This document shows, in pieces, positions 1 through 7,603 of a DNA stretch of 11,910 nt (positions are counted from its first letter, which is position 1; each line of letters starts with the position of its first letter). The position numbers and the translations under genes are program-made. Source of the DNA: an uncultured Kroppenstedtia sp. (GTDB lineage Bacteria > Bacillota > Bacilli > Thermoactinomycetales > DSM-45169); assembly GCA_959600065.1 (NCBI GenBank), contig CAUGKZ010000017.1, forward strand, positions 1-11,910, read 5' to 3'. The notes beneath the pieces were generated by a model. It had not been told where the DNA came from. It was given only the letters and a program-made list of their open reading frames with translations, and made no database searches.

Positions 1-1256
1 ATCACCGTGGTGTGATCCCGACCACCAAATTCTTCTCCAATCTTCGGCAGAGAGGAATCTGTCAGTTCACGGCAGAGATACATGGCGATCTGACGGGGAA
101 GAGCCACATTTTTGGTGCGTTTTTTCCCTTTCAGGTCTTCCATGCGGAGCCGATAATAGGCACAAACTTCTTGTTGGATATTTTGAATTCCGATAACGCG
201 GGGTTTGGAATCGGAGATGATATCTTTCAGGGCTTCCGCTGCCAGTTCGACGGTGACCGGTTGATTGGTCAGGGCAGAATAGGCGACCACCCGGATCAGC
301 GCCCCTTCCAGCTCACGGATGTTGGTTTCGACCCGATCGGCGATAAAGGCCATTACCTCGCTATTGTTGATCTCCAGATTGTCAGCGATCGCTTTTTTCC
401 GCAGAATAGCGATTCGTGTCTCCAGATCCGGCGGTTGGATGTCTGTGATCAACCCCCATTCAAACCGGGAGCGTAGCCGATCCTCCAGGGTGGGGATCGC
501 TTTGGGCGGACGGTCACTGGAGATGACGATCTGTTTGCTCTCCCCATGGAGAGCGTTAAAGGTGTGGAAAAATTCTTCCTGAGTCTGTTCTTTTCCTGCC
601 AGAAACTGAATATCATCGATCAACAGGATGTCCACATTTCTGTATCGGTTGCGAAAATCATCCGCTCGGTTATCCCGGATCGAGTTGATAAACTCATTGG
701 TGAAAGTCTCAGAGGAAAGATAAACGACCCGGGTCTGGGTCGAATGGGATTGAACGTAATTGCCGATGGCGTGCATCAGGTGAGTTTTTCCCAGACCGAC
801 ACCTCCATAGATGAACAGTGGGTTGTAGGATTTGGCCGGGGCTTCCGCCACCGCCAAGGAAGCGGCGTGGGCAAACCGGTTGCCCGATCCGATGACAAAG
901 GTGTCAAAGGTGTAGCGGGAATTGAGCATGGTCTTGGGAGGTACATCCTGCAAGTGGGCTTTTTCTGCAGTTGCCACGGCATCTTCCTCCCCATCCGGTC
1001 GGATGGAGGAATGAGTGATAAATTGAATTCCGATCACCGAACCAGTCACTTCCTGCAAAGTGTCGCGAACCAGGTTGGCATAACGAGATTCCAGCCAATC
1101 CCGAGCAAACTCATTGGGTGCGGTCACCACCAGGGTGTCATCGCGAAAGTCGACTGCTTCTGTGGCCTGAAGCCAGGTTTCAAAGCTTGGCTTGGAGAGC
1201 TTCCCTTGAATATGTTCCAGCGCTTGTGCCCACAGTTCCTGAATATGTGTATCCAC
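1..1256 (-). CDS. dnaA: Chromosomal replication initiator DnaA (3' end outside window)
   Basis: DnaA is the AAA+ ATPase that binds DnaA boxes, unwinds the origin and recruits the helicase. The 418 codons present translate without interruption. Residues 1-80 are the helicase-loading domain I, 81-112 a short linker, and about 113-330 the AAA+ core. The core has Walker [10 protein letters not shown] (151-159), Walker B ILLIDD (210-215), sensor 1 around SSDRPP (246-251) and the arginine-finger segment LEDRLRSRF (257-265). Domain IV ends at the window edge with the DNA-binding signature GGRDHTTV (411-418). Bacillus DnaA is about 446 aa, so only roughly 30-40 residues are missing. The start is GTG at 1254-1256, chosen because AAAGGAGG (1264-1271 region) lies 5-6 nt upstream. 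The gene diverges from rpmH across a box-rich intergenic region, so autorepression by DnaA is likely. Translation and motifs are seen; function is family knowledge. Confidence 0.99.
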   Translation of the reverse strand, partial: MDTHIQELWAQALEHIQGKLSKPSFETWLQATEAVDFRDDTLVVTAPNEFARDWLESRYANLVRDTLQEVTGSVIGIQFITHSSIRPDGEEDAVATAEKAHLQDVPPKTMLNSRYTFDTFVIGSGNRFAHAASLAVAEAPAKSYNPLFIYGGVGLGKTHLMHAIGNYVQSHSTQTRVVYLSSETFTNEFINSIRDNRADDFRNRYRNVDILLIDDIQFLAGKEQTQEEFFHTFNALHGESKQIVISSDRPPKAIPTLEDRLRSRFEWGLITDIQPPDLETRIAILRKKAIADNLEINNSEVMAFIADRVETNIRELEGALIRVVAYSALTNQPVTVELAAEALKDIISDSKPRVIGIQNIQQEVCAYYRLRMEDLKGKKRTKNVALPRQIAMYLCRELTDSSLPKIGEEFGGRDHTTV

Positions 1257-1313
1257 AGGTTTCCTCCTTTCATCTGAAGTCATATTTTCTTTTCCACAAA
1301 ATCATCCACAAGG

Positions 1314-1339
1314 GGATTCCCTAATGGATGAGGGAATCC
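1314..1339. repeat. Perfect inverted repeat in the dnaA leader
   Basis: GGATTCCCT (1314-1322) and AGGGAATCC (1331-1339) form a perfect 9-bp inverted repeat around an 8-nt loop, about 60 bp upstream of the dnaA start and between DnaA boxes. No U-run follows on the minus strand, so it is not a typical terminator. It could be an mRNA hairpin in the dnaA leader or a protein-binding palindrome. Confidence 0.7.
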
Positions 1340-1471
1340 TTACCTTTCCACAGTATCCACACCCCTGTGGACATCTTTTTCCACAGGGCCTTCACCGACT
1401 TCCTAAAGTTATCCACAGGCTGTGGATCGTTTTGTTCTTCAGACAACTTATCCACAGACGGAAACATGAAC

Positions 1472-1500
1472 ATCATATCAAATCTATCCAATCACCACAA
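1472..1500 (-). promoter_or_regulatory. Candidate sigma-A promoter of dnaA
   Basis: Read on the minus strand, TTGTGG (1495-1500) and TATGAT (1472-1477) are separated by 17 bp. Transcription would start near 1465, leaving a leader of about 210 nt before the GTG at 1256. A perfect DnaA box (1448-1456) lies just downstream of the predicted start and TTTTCCACA (1514-1522) just upstream of the -35 element, a layout that would allow DnaA to repress its own gene. The -35 element is weak, so this is a candidate only. Confidence 0.5.
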
Positions 1501-1567
1501 TGAAATCCAATTGTTTTCCACAGAATTCACAGGCTGTGGATAAGTTTTATTCACAGGGGGTGAATTC

Positions 1568-1609
1568 TGTGGATAAGCCGTGGATAAATTGTGGATAAGC
1601 CGTGGATAA
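1568..1609 (-). repeat. Tandem DnaA-box array with 11-bp period
   Basis: Four boxes in the same orientation begin at 1568, 1579, 1590 and 1601. The spacing is exactly 11 bp, about one helical turn. The sites alternate TGTGGATAA and CGTGGATAA, so the block is also two identical 20-bp units (1568-1587 and 1590-1609) separated by 2 bp. A fifth perfect box at 1535 is in the same orientation, 33 bp (three periods) away. Confidence 0.95.
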
Positions 1610-1660
1610 CTTTGTGAATCATATAAGTTATCCACAAGTGGAGGATTCCCTCTCCCTTTC

Positions 1661-1690
1661 TTGACATATTTTCGCTTCCACAGCTATAAT
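1661..1690 (+). promoter_or_regulatory. Sigma-A promoter of rpmH
   Basis: A perfect -35 TTGACA (1661-1666) and a perfect -10 TATAAT (1685-1690) are separated by 18 bp. The predicted start is near 1697, giving an rpmH leader of about 140 nt. A perfect DnaA box (1628-1636) ends 24 bp upstream of the -35 element. Confidence 0.9.
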
Positions 1691-1697
1691 AATTAAG

Positions 1698-1838
1698 ACT
1701 GTCATCCCCATGATGTATTCGGGAACCTTGAAGTGAGAAAGGAGGAGATCCGGCTTTCAAGGCAATGATGGGACGGGCCTGGACGCCCTTCGGGTGGAGC
1801 AGTGATTCGGAGTGCCTTGAAGAGACCGGAGTCAACAT
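1698..1838 (+). promoter_or_regulatory. rpmH 5' leader with competing stems (possible cis-regulatory RNA)
   Basis: The leader contains one segment, TTCAAGG (1756-1762), that can pair with either of two copies of CCTTGAA (1726-1732 and 1815-1821). The distal pairing is stronger: TTCAAGGCA (1756-1764) with TGCCTTGAA (1813-1821), extended by TCCGG (1749-1753) with CCGGA (1826-1830). That extension would bury the GGAG (1828-1831) which is the likely rpmH ribosome site. A small GC hairpin (about 1784-1796) lies inside. An excellent AAAGGAGG (1738-1745) has no properly spaced start codon. A 25-codon open frame (ATG 1765, stop 1840-1842) overlaps the rpmH start. The pairings are seen; regulation is inferred. 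I recognise no described RNA family here. Confidence 0.5.
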
Positions 1839-1973
1839 ATGAAGCGCACATTTCAACCAAGCAACCGACGCCGTAAGAATGTTCACGGCTTCCGGCAACG
1901 CATGAGCACCAAAAACGGACGCAGGGTGTTGAAAAACCGCCGTCGAAAAGGCAGAAGGATTTTGTCCGCATAA
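1839..1973 (+). CDS. rpmH: 50S ribosomal protein L34
   Basis: The 44-residue protein begins [18 protein letters not shown] and ends [10 protein letters not shown]. It is rich in Arg and Lys, and has the length and sequence of bacterial L34, a small protein of the 50S subunit. The gene is too short for common ORF cut-offs. The ATG start is preceded by GGAG at 1828-1831, a modest ribosome site with 7-nt spacing that may be hidden in the leader stem. It diverges from dnaA and is followed at once by an intrinsic terminator, so rnpA expression depends on read-through or its own promoter. The rpmH-rnpA linkage next to dnaA is conserved across many bacteria. Confidence 0.99.
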   Translation: MKRTFQPSNRRRKNVHGFRQRMSTKNGRRVLKNRRRKGRRILSA

Positions 1974-2000
1974 GGCCACTCCCTAAAAGTGGCCTTTTTT
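1972..2000 (+). terminator. Intrinsic terminator after rpmH
   Basis: AAGGCCACT (1972-1980) pairs perfectly with AGTGGCCTT (1988-1996) around a 7-nt loop, followed by a T run to 2000. The stem begins inside the rpmH stop codon. It probably lowers expression of rnpA relative to rpmH. Confidence 0.92.
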
Positions 2001-2028
2001 CCTATGAGAATCGGGTTTATTTCCGAAG

Positions 2029-2055
2029 GGATTCGATACATACTGGTATCGATCC
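2029..2055 (+). repeat. Stem-loop upstream of rnpA
   Basis: TCGATAC (2033-2039) pairs with GTATCGA (2046-2052) around a 6-nt loop. GGA (2029-2031) and TCC (2053-2055) extend the stem past one bulged T. It lies between the rpmH terminator and the rnpA ribosome site and lacks a T run. Its role is unknown; an mRNA end or processing site is possible. Confidence 0.5.
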
Positions 2056-2088
2056 AACCTATTTCGGAGATGGAAGGATGCGTTTTTC

Positions 2089-2475
2089 TTGCAGAAGAGA
2101 TACCGCTTGAGATACCGAGGTGATTTTCGGCGAACCTTTCGTAAAGGGACATCGGTAGCCAATCGCCAGTTTGTGGTGTATCGATCGGTTCGTAAAGAGA
2201 AGGGGCCGGTTCGGATCGGGATCTCTGTCAGCCGCAAAGTGGGAAATGCGGTGACTCGTAATCGAATTAAACGATTGGTAAAAGAGATTACTAGGCGCTG
2301 GGTGGACTCCCTTCCCCCGGATACCGACTTGATCTTGATTGCGCGCAAGCCCGCCGCAGATATGGATTTTCAACAGATGAAGTCCAGCTTGGTTCATTTG
2401 ATGAACAAGGCCGGACTCTTTGTGAAAGAACCCGAATCACCTAAATCTCCCCGTGATTCAGGAGGGTCTGTATGA
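2089..2475 (+). CDS. rnpA: Ribonuclease P protein component
   Basis: RnpA is the basic protein subunit that binds the catalytic RNase P RNA and helps cleave the 5' leader from precursor tRNAs. The 128-aa product contains the family core: [20 protein letters not shown] (residues 9-28), then the RNR motif in [13 protein letters not shown] (54-66), then [10 protein letters not shown] (81-90). The length is slightly above the usual 110-120 aa because of a polar C-terminal tail. The start is TTG at 2089, with AAGGA (2074-2078) 10 nt upstream. An ATG at 2078 is in another frame and ends after ten codons. The stop overlaps the yidD start in an ATGA arrangement, so the two genes are translationally coupled. 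Confidence 0.97.
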   Translation: MQKRYRLRYRGDFRRTFRKGTSVANRQFVVYRSVRKEKGPVRIGISVSRKVGNAVTRNRIKRLVKEITRRWVDSLPPDTDLILIARKPAADMDFQQMKSSLVHLMNKAGLFVKEPESPKSPRDSGGSV

Positions 2476-2726
2476 AAGCGGCAGCTCTTGTTCTGATTCG
2501 ATTTTATCAACGTTTTATATCCCCCTTGACCCCTCCTACCTGCCGTTTCGTTCCTACTTGTTCCCATTACGGCTATGTCGCCATCTCGCGATACGGTGTT
2601 CTTCGAGGTGGATGGCTGACTCTGAAACGAATTACCAAATGCCATCCTTTTCATCCGGGGGGATTTGACCCGGTTCCCTGTATAATCCCGATTTTAACCA
2701 GTTGGGTCTATTTTCTTATCGGTTGA
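2472..2726 (+). CDS. yidD: Membrane protein insertion efficiency factor YidD
   Basis: YidD is a small membrane-associated protein that helps YidC/Sec-dependent insertion. The 84-aa product has the family pattern: an amphipathic N-terminus [20 protein letters not shown], the cysteine-bearing segment [10 protein letters not shown] (27-36) and the hallmark [14 protein letters not shown] (56-69). A hydrophobic C-terminal stretch (70-84) follows. It overlaps the end of rnpA by 4 bp (ATGA), and GGAGGG just upstream serves as ribosome site. yidC follows 20 bp after its stop. The order rnpA-yidD-yidC is the common bacterial arrangement. Confidence 0.97.
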   Translation: MKAAALVLIRFYQRFISPLTPPTCRFVPTCSHYGYVAISRYGVLRGGWLTLKRITKCHPFHPGGFDPVPCIIPILTSWVYFLIG

Positions 2727-2746
2727 TTTTGAAGGAGGAGTCTTTC

Positions 2747-3505
2747 TTGCGCAGAGGACGCCTGATACTGGTTCTAACCCTGATCGCAGCCATTTTCGTC
2801 CTGGGCGGTTGTAGTCCTAACCCGGACCAGATGAAGCCCATCGATCCGGAAACCGCCGGCTTTTGGGGAAAATATTTTGTCTATCCCTTGCAACAGTTGC
2901 TGGGATTCTTCAATGATGTACTGGGAAGCTGGGGATTGGCCATTTTGGCGGCCACGATCCTGATCCGGTTGATTGTGCTTCCCCTCACCTTGAAACAGAT
3001 GAAAAGTTCCCGAGCGATGCAGGAATTGCAACCGAAGATGAAGAAGCTTCAAGAGAAGTACAAGAACAACCAACAGAAATTGCAGGAAGAGACGATGAAG
3101 CTCTTCCAAAAGCATAATGTAAATCCCATGGCCGGGTGTCTGCCGATGTTGATCCAGTTCCCGATCCTGATCGCCTTTTACCAAGCGATCATGCGGGATG
3201 AGACGATTGCCAAGTCCAGTTTCCTGTGGATGCAATTGGGGGAGCAAGATCCTTATTATATCTTGCCTTTGTTGGCCGCTTTGACCACTTATTTGCAGTC
3301 AGTAGTCATGGGCATGAGTGACAATCCGCAGCAGAGAGTTTTTCTGTTTATCATGCCGATCATGATCTTCATACTGGCTTTCCAATTTCCGGCGGCTCTG
3401 CCTCTGTACTGGATCTATAGCAACTTGTTCACGATGGTTCAGTATTACTTCATCGGGGATAAATATAAACCGAACAAAGCCAAGCGGGAGGGTGCAGCCC
3501 GTTGA
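2747..3505 (+). CDS. yidC: Membrane protein insertase YidC (SpoIIIJ type)
   Basis: YidC inserts and folds inner-membrane proteins alone or with SecYEG; the Bacillus homologue SpoIIIJ is also needed in the forespore. I place the start at TTG 2747 because AAGGAGGAG (2732-2740) lies 6 nt upstream. A longer reading from TTG 2702 would put this ribosome site inside the gene. The 252-aa product begins with a lipoprotein signal, LILVLTLIAAIFVLGGC, with Cys22 the likely lipidated residue. Trp40-Pro47 lead into the first core membrane segment (about 62-82), which carries the conserved groove arginine Arg74 in ILIRLIVLP. A charged cytoplasmic coiled hairpin (84-120) follows, then four further hydrophobic segments ending near 233. 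The length and signal match the short Gram-positive YidC1 form. The stop overlaps the jag start. Confidence 0.97.
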   Translation: MRRGRLILVLTLIAAIFVLGGCSPNPDQMKPIDPETAGFWGKYFVYPLQQLLGFFNDVLGSWGLAILAATILIRLIVLPLTLKQMKSSRAMQELQPKMKKLQEKYKNNQQKLQEETMKLFQKHNVNPMAGCLPMLIQFPILIAFYQAIMRDETIAKSSFLWMQLGEQDPYYILPLLAALTTYLQSVVMGMSDNPQQRVFLFIMPIMIFILAFQFPAALPLYWIYSNLFTMVQYYFIGDKYKPNKAKREGAAR

Positions 3506-4134
3506 AAAAACTGACCGTAACGGGAAAAACGGTGGAAGCTGCGACAGAGGAGGCCCTTAGACGATTGGGTGCCAACCGGGACCAGGTGAAGGTCTCCGTC
3601 CTGGAAGAGGCGAACCGGGGATTTCTGGGTTGGATCGGCAGCCGGGAAGCCAAGGTGGAAGTGGAGTGGATCTGCACTCCCTTGGATCGAGGGCTTTCCT
3701 TTTTGCGCAGGGTTTTGGATCAGATGGAATTGAAATCGGTGCATATGGAAGTAAAAGAGGAGCCAGAACATACTTGGATCCTCTTTTCTGGAGAAAATCT
3801 AGGTATGCTGATTGGTCGACGGGGTCAAACCTTGGATGCTCTGCAGTATTTGGTCAATGTAGCCGCCAACCGGAATACCGGGCCTTACACTCGGATCGTA
3901 CTGGATGCACAGGGATATCGGGAGCGGCGGCGGCAAACCTTGATGGGGCTGGCTGACCGAATCGCTGAGAAGGTGAAGACCACCCAAGGGTCTTTATCTT
4001 TGGAGCCAATGAATCCACTGGAACGAAAAGTGATCCATACCCGAATTCAGCAGAAGCACCCGACAGTGGTGACCTACAGTGAGGGGGAGGACCCTCATCG
4101 TCATGTGGTGATCGCACCCAAAACCGACCGTTGA
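3502..4134 (+). CDS. jag: RNA-binding protein Jag/KhpB (Jag_N-KH-R3H)
   Basis: Jag (KhpB, SpoIIIJ-associated) is an RNA-binding protein that in other Firmicutes pairs with KhpA and influences cell-wall synthesis and division. The 210-aa product shows three parts. The Jag_N domain (about 1-52) includes EEANRGFLGWIGSREAKVEV. The KH domain (about 65-140) has the GXXG loop GRRG at 105-108. The C-terminal R3H domain (about 145-207) has the Arg-xxx-His signature at Arg175 and His179 and ends TYSEGEDPHRHVVIAPK. The start is TTG at 3502, overlapping the yidC stop by 4 bp (TTGA), with GGGAGGG upstream. yidC and jag should therefore be made together. Confidence 0.97.
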   Translation: MKKLTVTGKTVEAATEEALRRLGANRDQVKVSVLEEANRGFLGWIGSREAKVEVEWICTPLDRGLSFLRRVLDQMELKSVHMEVKEEPEHTWILFSGENLGMLIGRRGQTLDALQYLVNVAANRNTGPYTRIVLDAQGYRERRRQTLMGLADRIAEKVKTTQGSLSLEPMNPLERKVIHTRIQQKHPTVVTYSEGEDPHRHVVIAPKTDR

Positions 4135-4140
4135 TCGATT

Positions 4141-4185
4141 CCCGTTACGGGTTTATGTGGACTCTCCAATCTGGGGAGTTTTTTT
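4141..4185 (+). terminator. Terminator after jag
   Basis: ACTCTCC (4161-4167) pairs with GGGGAGT (4173-4179), with one G-U pair, followed by seven T (4179-4185). A small CCCG/CGGG hairpin (4141-4151) precedes it. This closes the rnpA-yidD-yidC-jag unit. Confidence 0.85.
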
Positions 4186-4221
4186 GCATTGACAGGGGTT
4201 GTTTTTTTCCCATTTATCGTA

Positions 4222-4230
4222 TGCTATGAT
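4222..4230 (+). promoter_or_regulatory. Candidate extended -10 promoter of mnmE
   Basis: TGCTATGAT is an extended -10 element (TG-N-TATGAT) 47 bp upstream of the mnmE ATG and just after the jag terminator. No good -35 sits at 17 bp; the TTGACA at 4189-4194 is 30 bp away. Confidence 0.45.
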
Positions 4231-4277
4231 TAAAGATCGGAACCTATGTGAAGGAATATTTGAGGAGGGGGAATGGG

Positions 4278-5654
4278 ATGGAGACCGATACAATTGCAGC
4301 CATCTCAACTCCCGTGGGTGAAGCGGGAATCGCGGTCATCCGGGTGAGCGGTCCGGAAGCGATCCGAGTGGCCGATCGCATATACAGAGGGAAAAAACCA
4401 TTGAAGGAAGCGGAGAGTCATACCGTCCATTATGGGAGGATTGTAAACTCTGAGCAAGGAAATCCCATCGATGAGGTACTGGTGACGGTGATGCGATCTC
4501 CCCGGACGTTTACTAGGGAAGATGTGGTGGAGATCAGTTGTCACGGGGGAATGGTTCCAGTACAGGCTGTACTGGAGGAAGTCTTATCCGCCGGCGCACG
4601 GTTGGCGGAACCTGGAGAGTTCACCAAACGGGCTTTTTTGAACGGACGGATCGACCTCTCTCAGGCGGAGGCCGTTATCGACCTGATTCGCTCCAAGACG
4701 GACCGGGCGGCTCGGGTGGCGATGCAGCAGGCGGAGGGGAAGCTGTCCCACCTGCTGCAAGAATTGCGGGGGGAAATTCTTGAAACCCTGGCTCATTTGG
4801 CGGTCAATGTGGATTATCCGGAATATGATGCGGAACAGCTCACCGGGGAAATCATGCTGAAAAAATCCCGGGGGATTGAAGAGAGAATCCGCCATCTTCT
4901 TCAGACTGCTCGCCAGGGAAAAATCTATCGGGAAGGGATTGAAACGGTGATTGTCGGCCGTCCCAATGTGGGAAAATCCTCTCTCCTAAATGCTCTGGCC
5001 AGGGAAAACAAGGCGATTGTCACCGATATCCCCGGAACGACCCGGGATGTGATCGAGGAATATGTCAATGTGCGGGGGATTCCCTTGCGTTTGGTAGATA
5101 CAGCGGGGATCCGGGAGACGGAGGATGTGGTGGAACGGATCGGGGTGGAACGCTCTCACCAAGCACTGGAAGGAGCGGATTTGATCCTTCTGCTTCTGAA
5201 TCATGGGGATTCCCTGGCGGAGGATGACAGGAAACTGTTGCAAATCGTCCGCAACCAGACTGTGATTGTGGTTGTGAACAAGATGGATCTGCCACAGCGC
5301 CTCGATCTGCAAGAGGTGCGTGATCTGATTGGGGAAGCGCCTCTCATCACCACTTCGATGATCCATGAACAGGGGATCGATCCACTGGAAAAGGCGATCG
5401 TGGACCTGTTCCTGGGTGGAAAGGCCGTCGCTGCCGATGCTACCTATGTCAGTAATGCGCGCCATATCAGTCTGCTGAAACAAGCTGCACAGCAGGTCCG
5501 GGATGCCATCGAAGGGATTGAGGCGGGGATTCCGTTGGATATGGTGGAGATTGATCTAAAAAACGCTTGGCAATCCCTGGGCGAGATTATGGGAGATGCT
5601 GTGGCTGAGGATCTGATTGACCAGATCTTTTCCCAGTTCTGTTTGGGAAAATAA
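4278..5654 (+). CDS. mnmE: tRNA modification GTPase MnmE
   Basis: MnmE (TrmE) works with MnmG to install the (carboxymethyl)aminomethyl group on the wobble uridine of certain tRNAs, using GTP, a folate one-carbon donor and FAD. The 458-aa product (459 in B. subtilis) has the N-terminal folate-binding domain ([20 protein letters not shown] at 1-20), the helical middle domain, and an inserted G domain. The G domain has G1 GRPNVGKS (227-234), G2 TTRD, G3 DTAG (274-277) and G4 NKMD (334-337). It ends with the essential FCLGK (454-458) that carries the catalytic cysteine. I choose ATG 4278, preceded by GAGGAGGGG, over the in-frame GTG 4248, which has no ribosome site and gives an atypical N-terminus. 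mnmG follows after 16 bp. Confidence 0.99.
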   Translation: METDTIAAISTPVGEAGIAVIRVSGPEAIRVADRIYRGKKPLKEAESHTVHYGRIVNSEQGNPIDEVLVTVMRSPRTFTREDVVEISCHGGMVPVQAVLEEVLSAGARLAEPGEFTKRAFLNGRIDLSQAEAVIDLIRSKTDRAARVAMQQAEGKLSHLLQELRGEILETLAHLAVNVDYPEYDAEQLTGEIMLKKSRGIEERIRHLLQTARQGKIYREGIETVIVGRPNVGKSSLLNALARENKAIVTDIPGTTRDVIEEYVNVRGIPLRLVDTAGIRETEDVVERIGVERSHQALEGADLILLLLNHGDSLAEDDRKLLQIVRNQTVIVVVNKMDLPQRLDLQEVRDLIGEAPLITTSMIHEQGIDPLEKAIVDLFLGGKAVAADATYVSNARHISLLKQAAQQVRDAIEGIEAGIPLDMVEIDLKNAWQSLGEIMGDAVAEDLIDQIFSQFCLGK

Positions 5655-5670
5655 CAAAGGGGGGATACTC

Positions 5671-7557
5671 GTGCCAACTTCCGGAGATGAATTTGATGTC
5701 GTGGTGATCGGAGCAGGTCATGCCGGATGTGAGGCAGCTTTGGCTGCTGCCCGGATGGGGTGTTCCACGCTTCTGCTCACCTTGAGTTTGGATACGATCG
5801 CTTATATGCCCTGCAATCCATCCATCGGTGGCCCGGCCAAAGGGCATGTCGTGCGCGAAGTGGACGCTTTGGGCGGAGAGATGGGGAGAAATATCGACAA
5901 AACCCATATCCAGATGCGGATGTTGAACACAGGGAAAGGGCCTGCGGTTTATGCACTTCGGGCACAAGCGGATAAGGTGTTGTACCAACAGGAGATGAAA
6001 AAGGCTCTGGAGAGCGAGCCGAATCTGCTGCTTCATCAAAACATGGTGGAGCGCCTATTGGTGGAAGACGGGGTTTGTCATGGCGTGGTCACCCGGACGG
6101 GAGCAAAGTATTATGCGAAGAGTGTGGTCTTAACTACAGGCACTTACCTGCGGGGCAAAATCATTATTGGAGATCTGACATATGAAAGTGGACCGAATAA
6201 TCAGCAACCCTCGATTAATCTAGCCTATCATCTGCAGGAACTGGGCTTCGAAACGGTGCGTTTCAAGACAGGGACACCGCCCCGGGTCAACAAGTTGACT
6301 GTGAATACGGATAAAATGGAGATTCAGCCTGGAGATGAGGAGCCAAGGGCTTTTTCATATGAAACTACGGAGACGACGACAGATCAATTGCCTTGCTGGC
6401 TTACTTACACCAATGAAAAAACCCATCAGTATATCCGGGATAATCTCCATCGGGCGCCGATGTACTCAGGTGTGATTGAAGGTCAGGGGCCTCGCTATTG
6501 TCCTTCAATCGAGGATAAGATCGTTCGGTTCGCTGATAAAAGCAGACATCAGATTTTTTTGGAGCCGGAGGGTCGGGAAACTCTGGAGATGTATGTTCAA
6601 GGCCTTTCCACCAGTTTGCCAGAGGAGATTCAGCAACCGCTTCTCCAGACGATCGATGGTTTGGAAAATGCAGAAATGATGCGGACGGGGTATGCGATTG
6701 AGTATGATGCCATCGTTCCTACTCAACTGTGGCCCAGTCTGGAAACCAAGACTGTGTCCCGTCTGTTTACTGCAGGTCAGATCAATGGTACCTCCGGCTA
6801 TGAAGAAGCAGCAGCTCAGGGAATTATGGCCGGGATCAATGCTGCGCGGAAGGTTCAGGGGGAAGAGCCGATCATTCTGGAACGTTCTCAAGCCTACATT
6901 GGGGTTCTGATCGACGACTTGGTGACCAAGGGTACACATGAACCCTATCGTCTGCTCACTTCCCGGGCGGAGTACCGTCTGTTGCTCCGCCATGATAATG
7001 GGGATCTCCGCCTGACAGATCTCGGTTATGAAGTGGGGTTGATCCCTGAAGAGCGGTACCGTCGCTTCTGCAAGAAGCGGGAGGCGATCGAAGGGGAGAT
7101 CCGGCGCCTGCAAGAGACGGTTCTGAAGCCGACTCCTGAGGTACAGGCCTTACTCCGGGATGTGGGTTCCAGTGAATTGAACCATGCCGTGGAGTTGTCC
7201 CAGTTGATCAAACGGCCGGAGGTAAAAATAGAGCATATTCATCATCTATCCCCGCCGGAGGAGCCGGTGTCCCCGGAAGTGGCAGAGCAGGTGGAGATTC
7301 AGCTGAAGTATGAGGGTTATATCAAAAAGTCTCTGCAACAGGTGGAGAAAATGAGGAAGATGGAAAACAAACGGATTCCGGACTGGGTGGATTATGATCA
7401 GGTGAATGGTATTTCCTCGGAAGCGAAGGAGAATTTGAACCGGGTTCGCCCCTTGTCCTTGGGCCAGGCCTCCCGGATCGCTGGAGTCAACCCATCAGAT
7501 ATTTCGATCTTACTAATCTATCTGGAGCAGGGGCGGCAGTCACGTGTTGGCGGTTGA
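5671..7557 (+). CDS. mnmG: tRNA uridine-5-carboxymethylaminomethyl modification enzyme MnmG
   Basis: MnmG (GidA) is the FAD- and NADH-using partner of MnmE in wobble-uridine modification. With the start at GTG 5671 (AAAGGGGGG 5656-5664 upstream) the product is 628 aa, the same as in B. subtilis. A TTG 54 bp upstream in frame lies inside mnmE and is rejected. The FAD-binding Rossmann motif is GAGHAG (14-19). The conserved [13 protein letters not shown] segment carries Cys48, and [42 protein letters not shown] and [17 protein letters not shown] are all intact. The C-terminal MnmE-binding helical domain contains VKYEGYI-type and [11 protein letters not shown] motifs. It sits between mnmE and rsmG. 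Its first 48 residues are echoed in the 512-aa protein encoded at 8494-10032 on the other strand. Confidence 0.99.
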   Translation: MPTSGDEFDVVVIGAGHAGCEAALAAARMGCSTLLLTLSLDTIAYMPCNPSIGGPAKGHVVREVDALGGEMGRNIDKTHIQMRMLNTGKGPAVYALRAQADKVLYQQEMKKALESEPNLLLHQNMVERLLVEDGVCHGVVTRTGAKYYAKSVVLTTGTYLRGKIIIGDLTYESGPNNQQPSINLAYHLQELGFETVRFKTGTPPRVNKLTVNTDKMEIQPGDEEPRAFSYETTETTTDQLPCWLTYTNEKTHQYIRDNLHRAPMYSGVIEGQGPRYCPSIEDKIVRFADKSRHQIFLEPEGRETLEMYVQGLSTSLPEEIQQPLLQTIDGLENAEMMRTGYAIEYDAIVPTQLWPSLETKTVSRLFTAGQINGTSGYEEAAAQGIMAGINAARKVQGEEPIILERSQAYIGVLIDDLVTKGTHEPYRLLTSRAEYRLLLRHDNGDLRLTDLGYEVGLIPEERYRRFCKKREAIEGEIRRLQETVLKPTPEVQALLRDVGSSELNHAVELSQLIKRPEVKIEHIHHLSPPEEPVSPEVAEQVEIQLKYEGYIKKSLQQVEKMRKMENKRIPDWVDYDQVNGISSEAKENLNRVRPLSLGQASRIAGVNPSDISILLIYLEQGRQSRVGG

Positions 7558-7603
7558 GGATTTGTTGTATCACAACTCCTTCAGGTGATGAAAGGAGAGT
7601 CCC

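Larger units (their letters stand above)
1290..1636. other. Origin region: cluster of DnaA boxes between dnaA and rpmH
   Basis: Perfect TTATCCACA boxes on the plus strand lie at 1409-1417, 1448-1456 and 1628-1636. Perfect boxes on the minus strand (TGTGGATAA as written) lie at 1535-1543, 1568-1576 and 1590-1598. One-mismatch or weaker sites are TTTTCCACA 1290-1298, TCATCCACA 1302-1310, CTTTCCACA 1344-1352, GTATCCACA 1353-1361, TGTGGACAT 1366-1374, TTTTCCACA 1377-1385, TGTGGATCG 1421-1429, TTTTCCACA 1514-1522, TTATTCACA 1547-1555, and CGTGGATAA 1579-1587 and 1601-1609. This matches the upstream half (incA/incB equivalent) of the bipartite Bacillus origin. The unwinding element in that model lies on the other side of dnaA, outside the window. 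I see no strongly AT-rich unwinding segment here. Confidence 0.95.

Noticed and set aside
2078..2110. ATG 2078 as the rnpA start
   Set aside because: It is in a different frame and ends after ten codons; the TTG at 2089 gives the conserved RnpA N-terminus.
2665..2686. TTGACC and TATAAT at the end of yidD as a yidC promoter
   Set aside because: The two elements are only 10 bp apart, too close for sigma-A; the TATAAT alone lies in coding sequence without a -35 element at the right distance.
4189..4230. TTGACA 4189-4194 as -35 of the mnmE promoter
   Set aside because: The good -10 (4225-4230) is 30 bp away; no acceptable -10 is found at 16-19 bp.
6505..7113. Minus-strand 202-codon open frame inside mnmG
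   Set aside because: Shadow of a fully conserved mnmG; no family signature and no ribosome site.
7541..7546. CACGTG near the mnmG end as a second parS
   Set aside because: The flanks do not match the parS arms, so only the common hexamer core is present.
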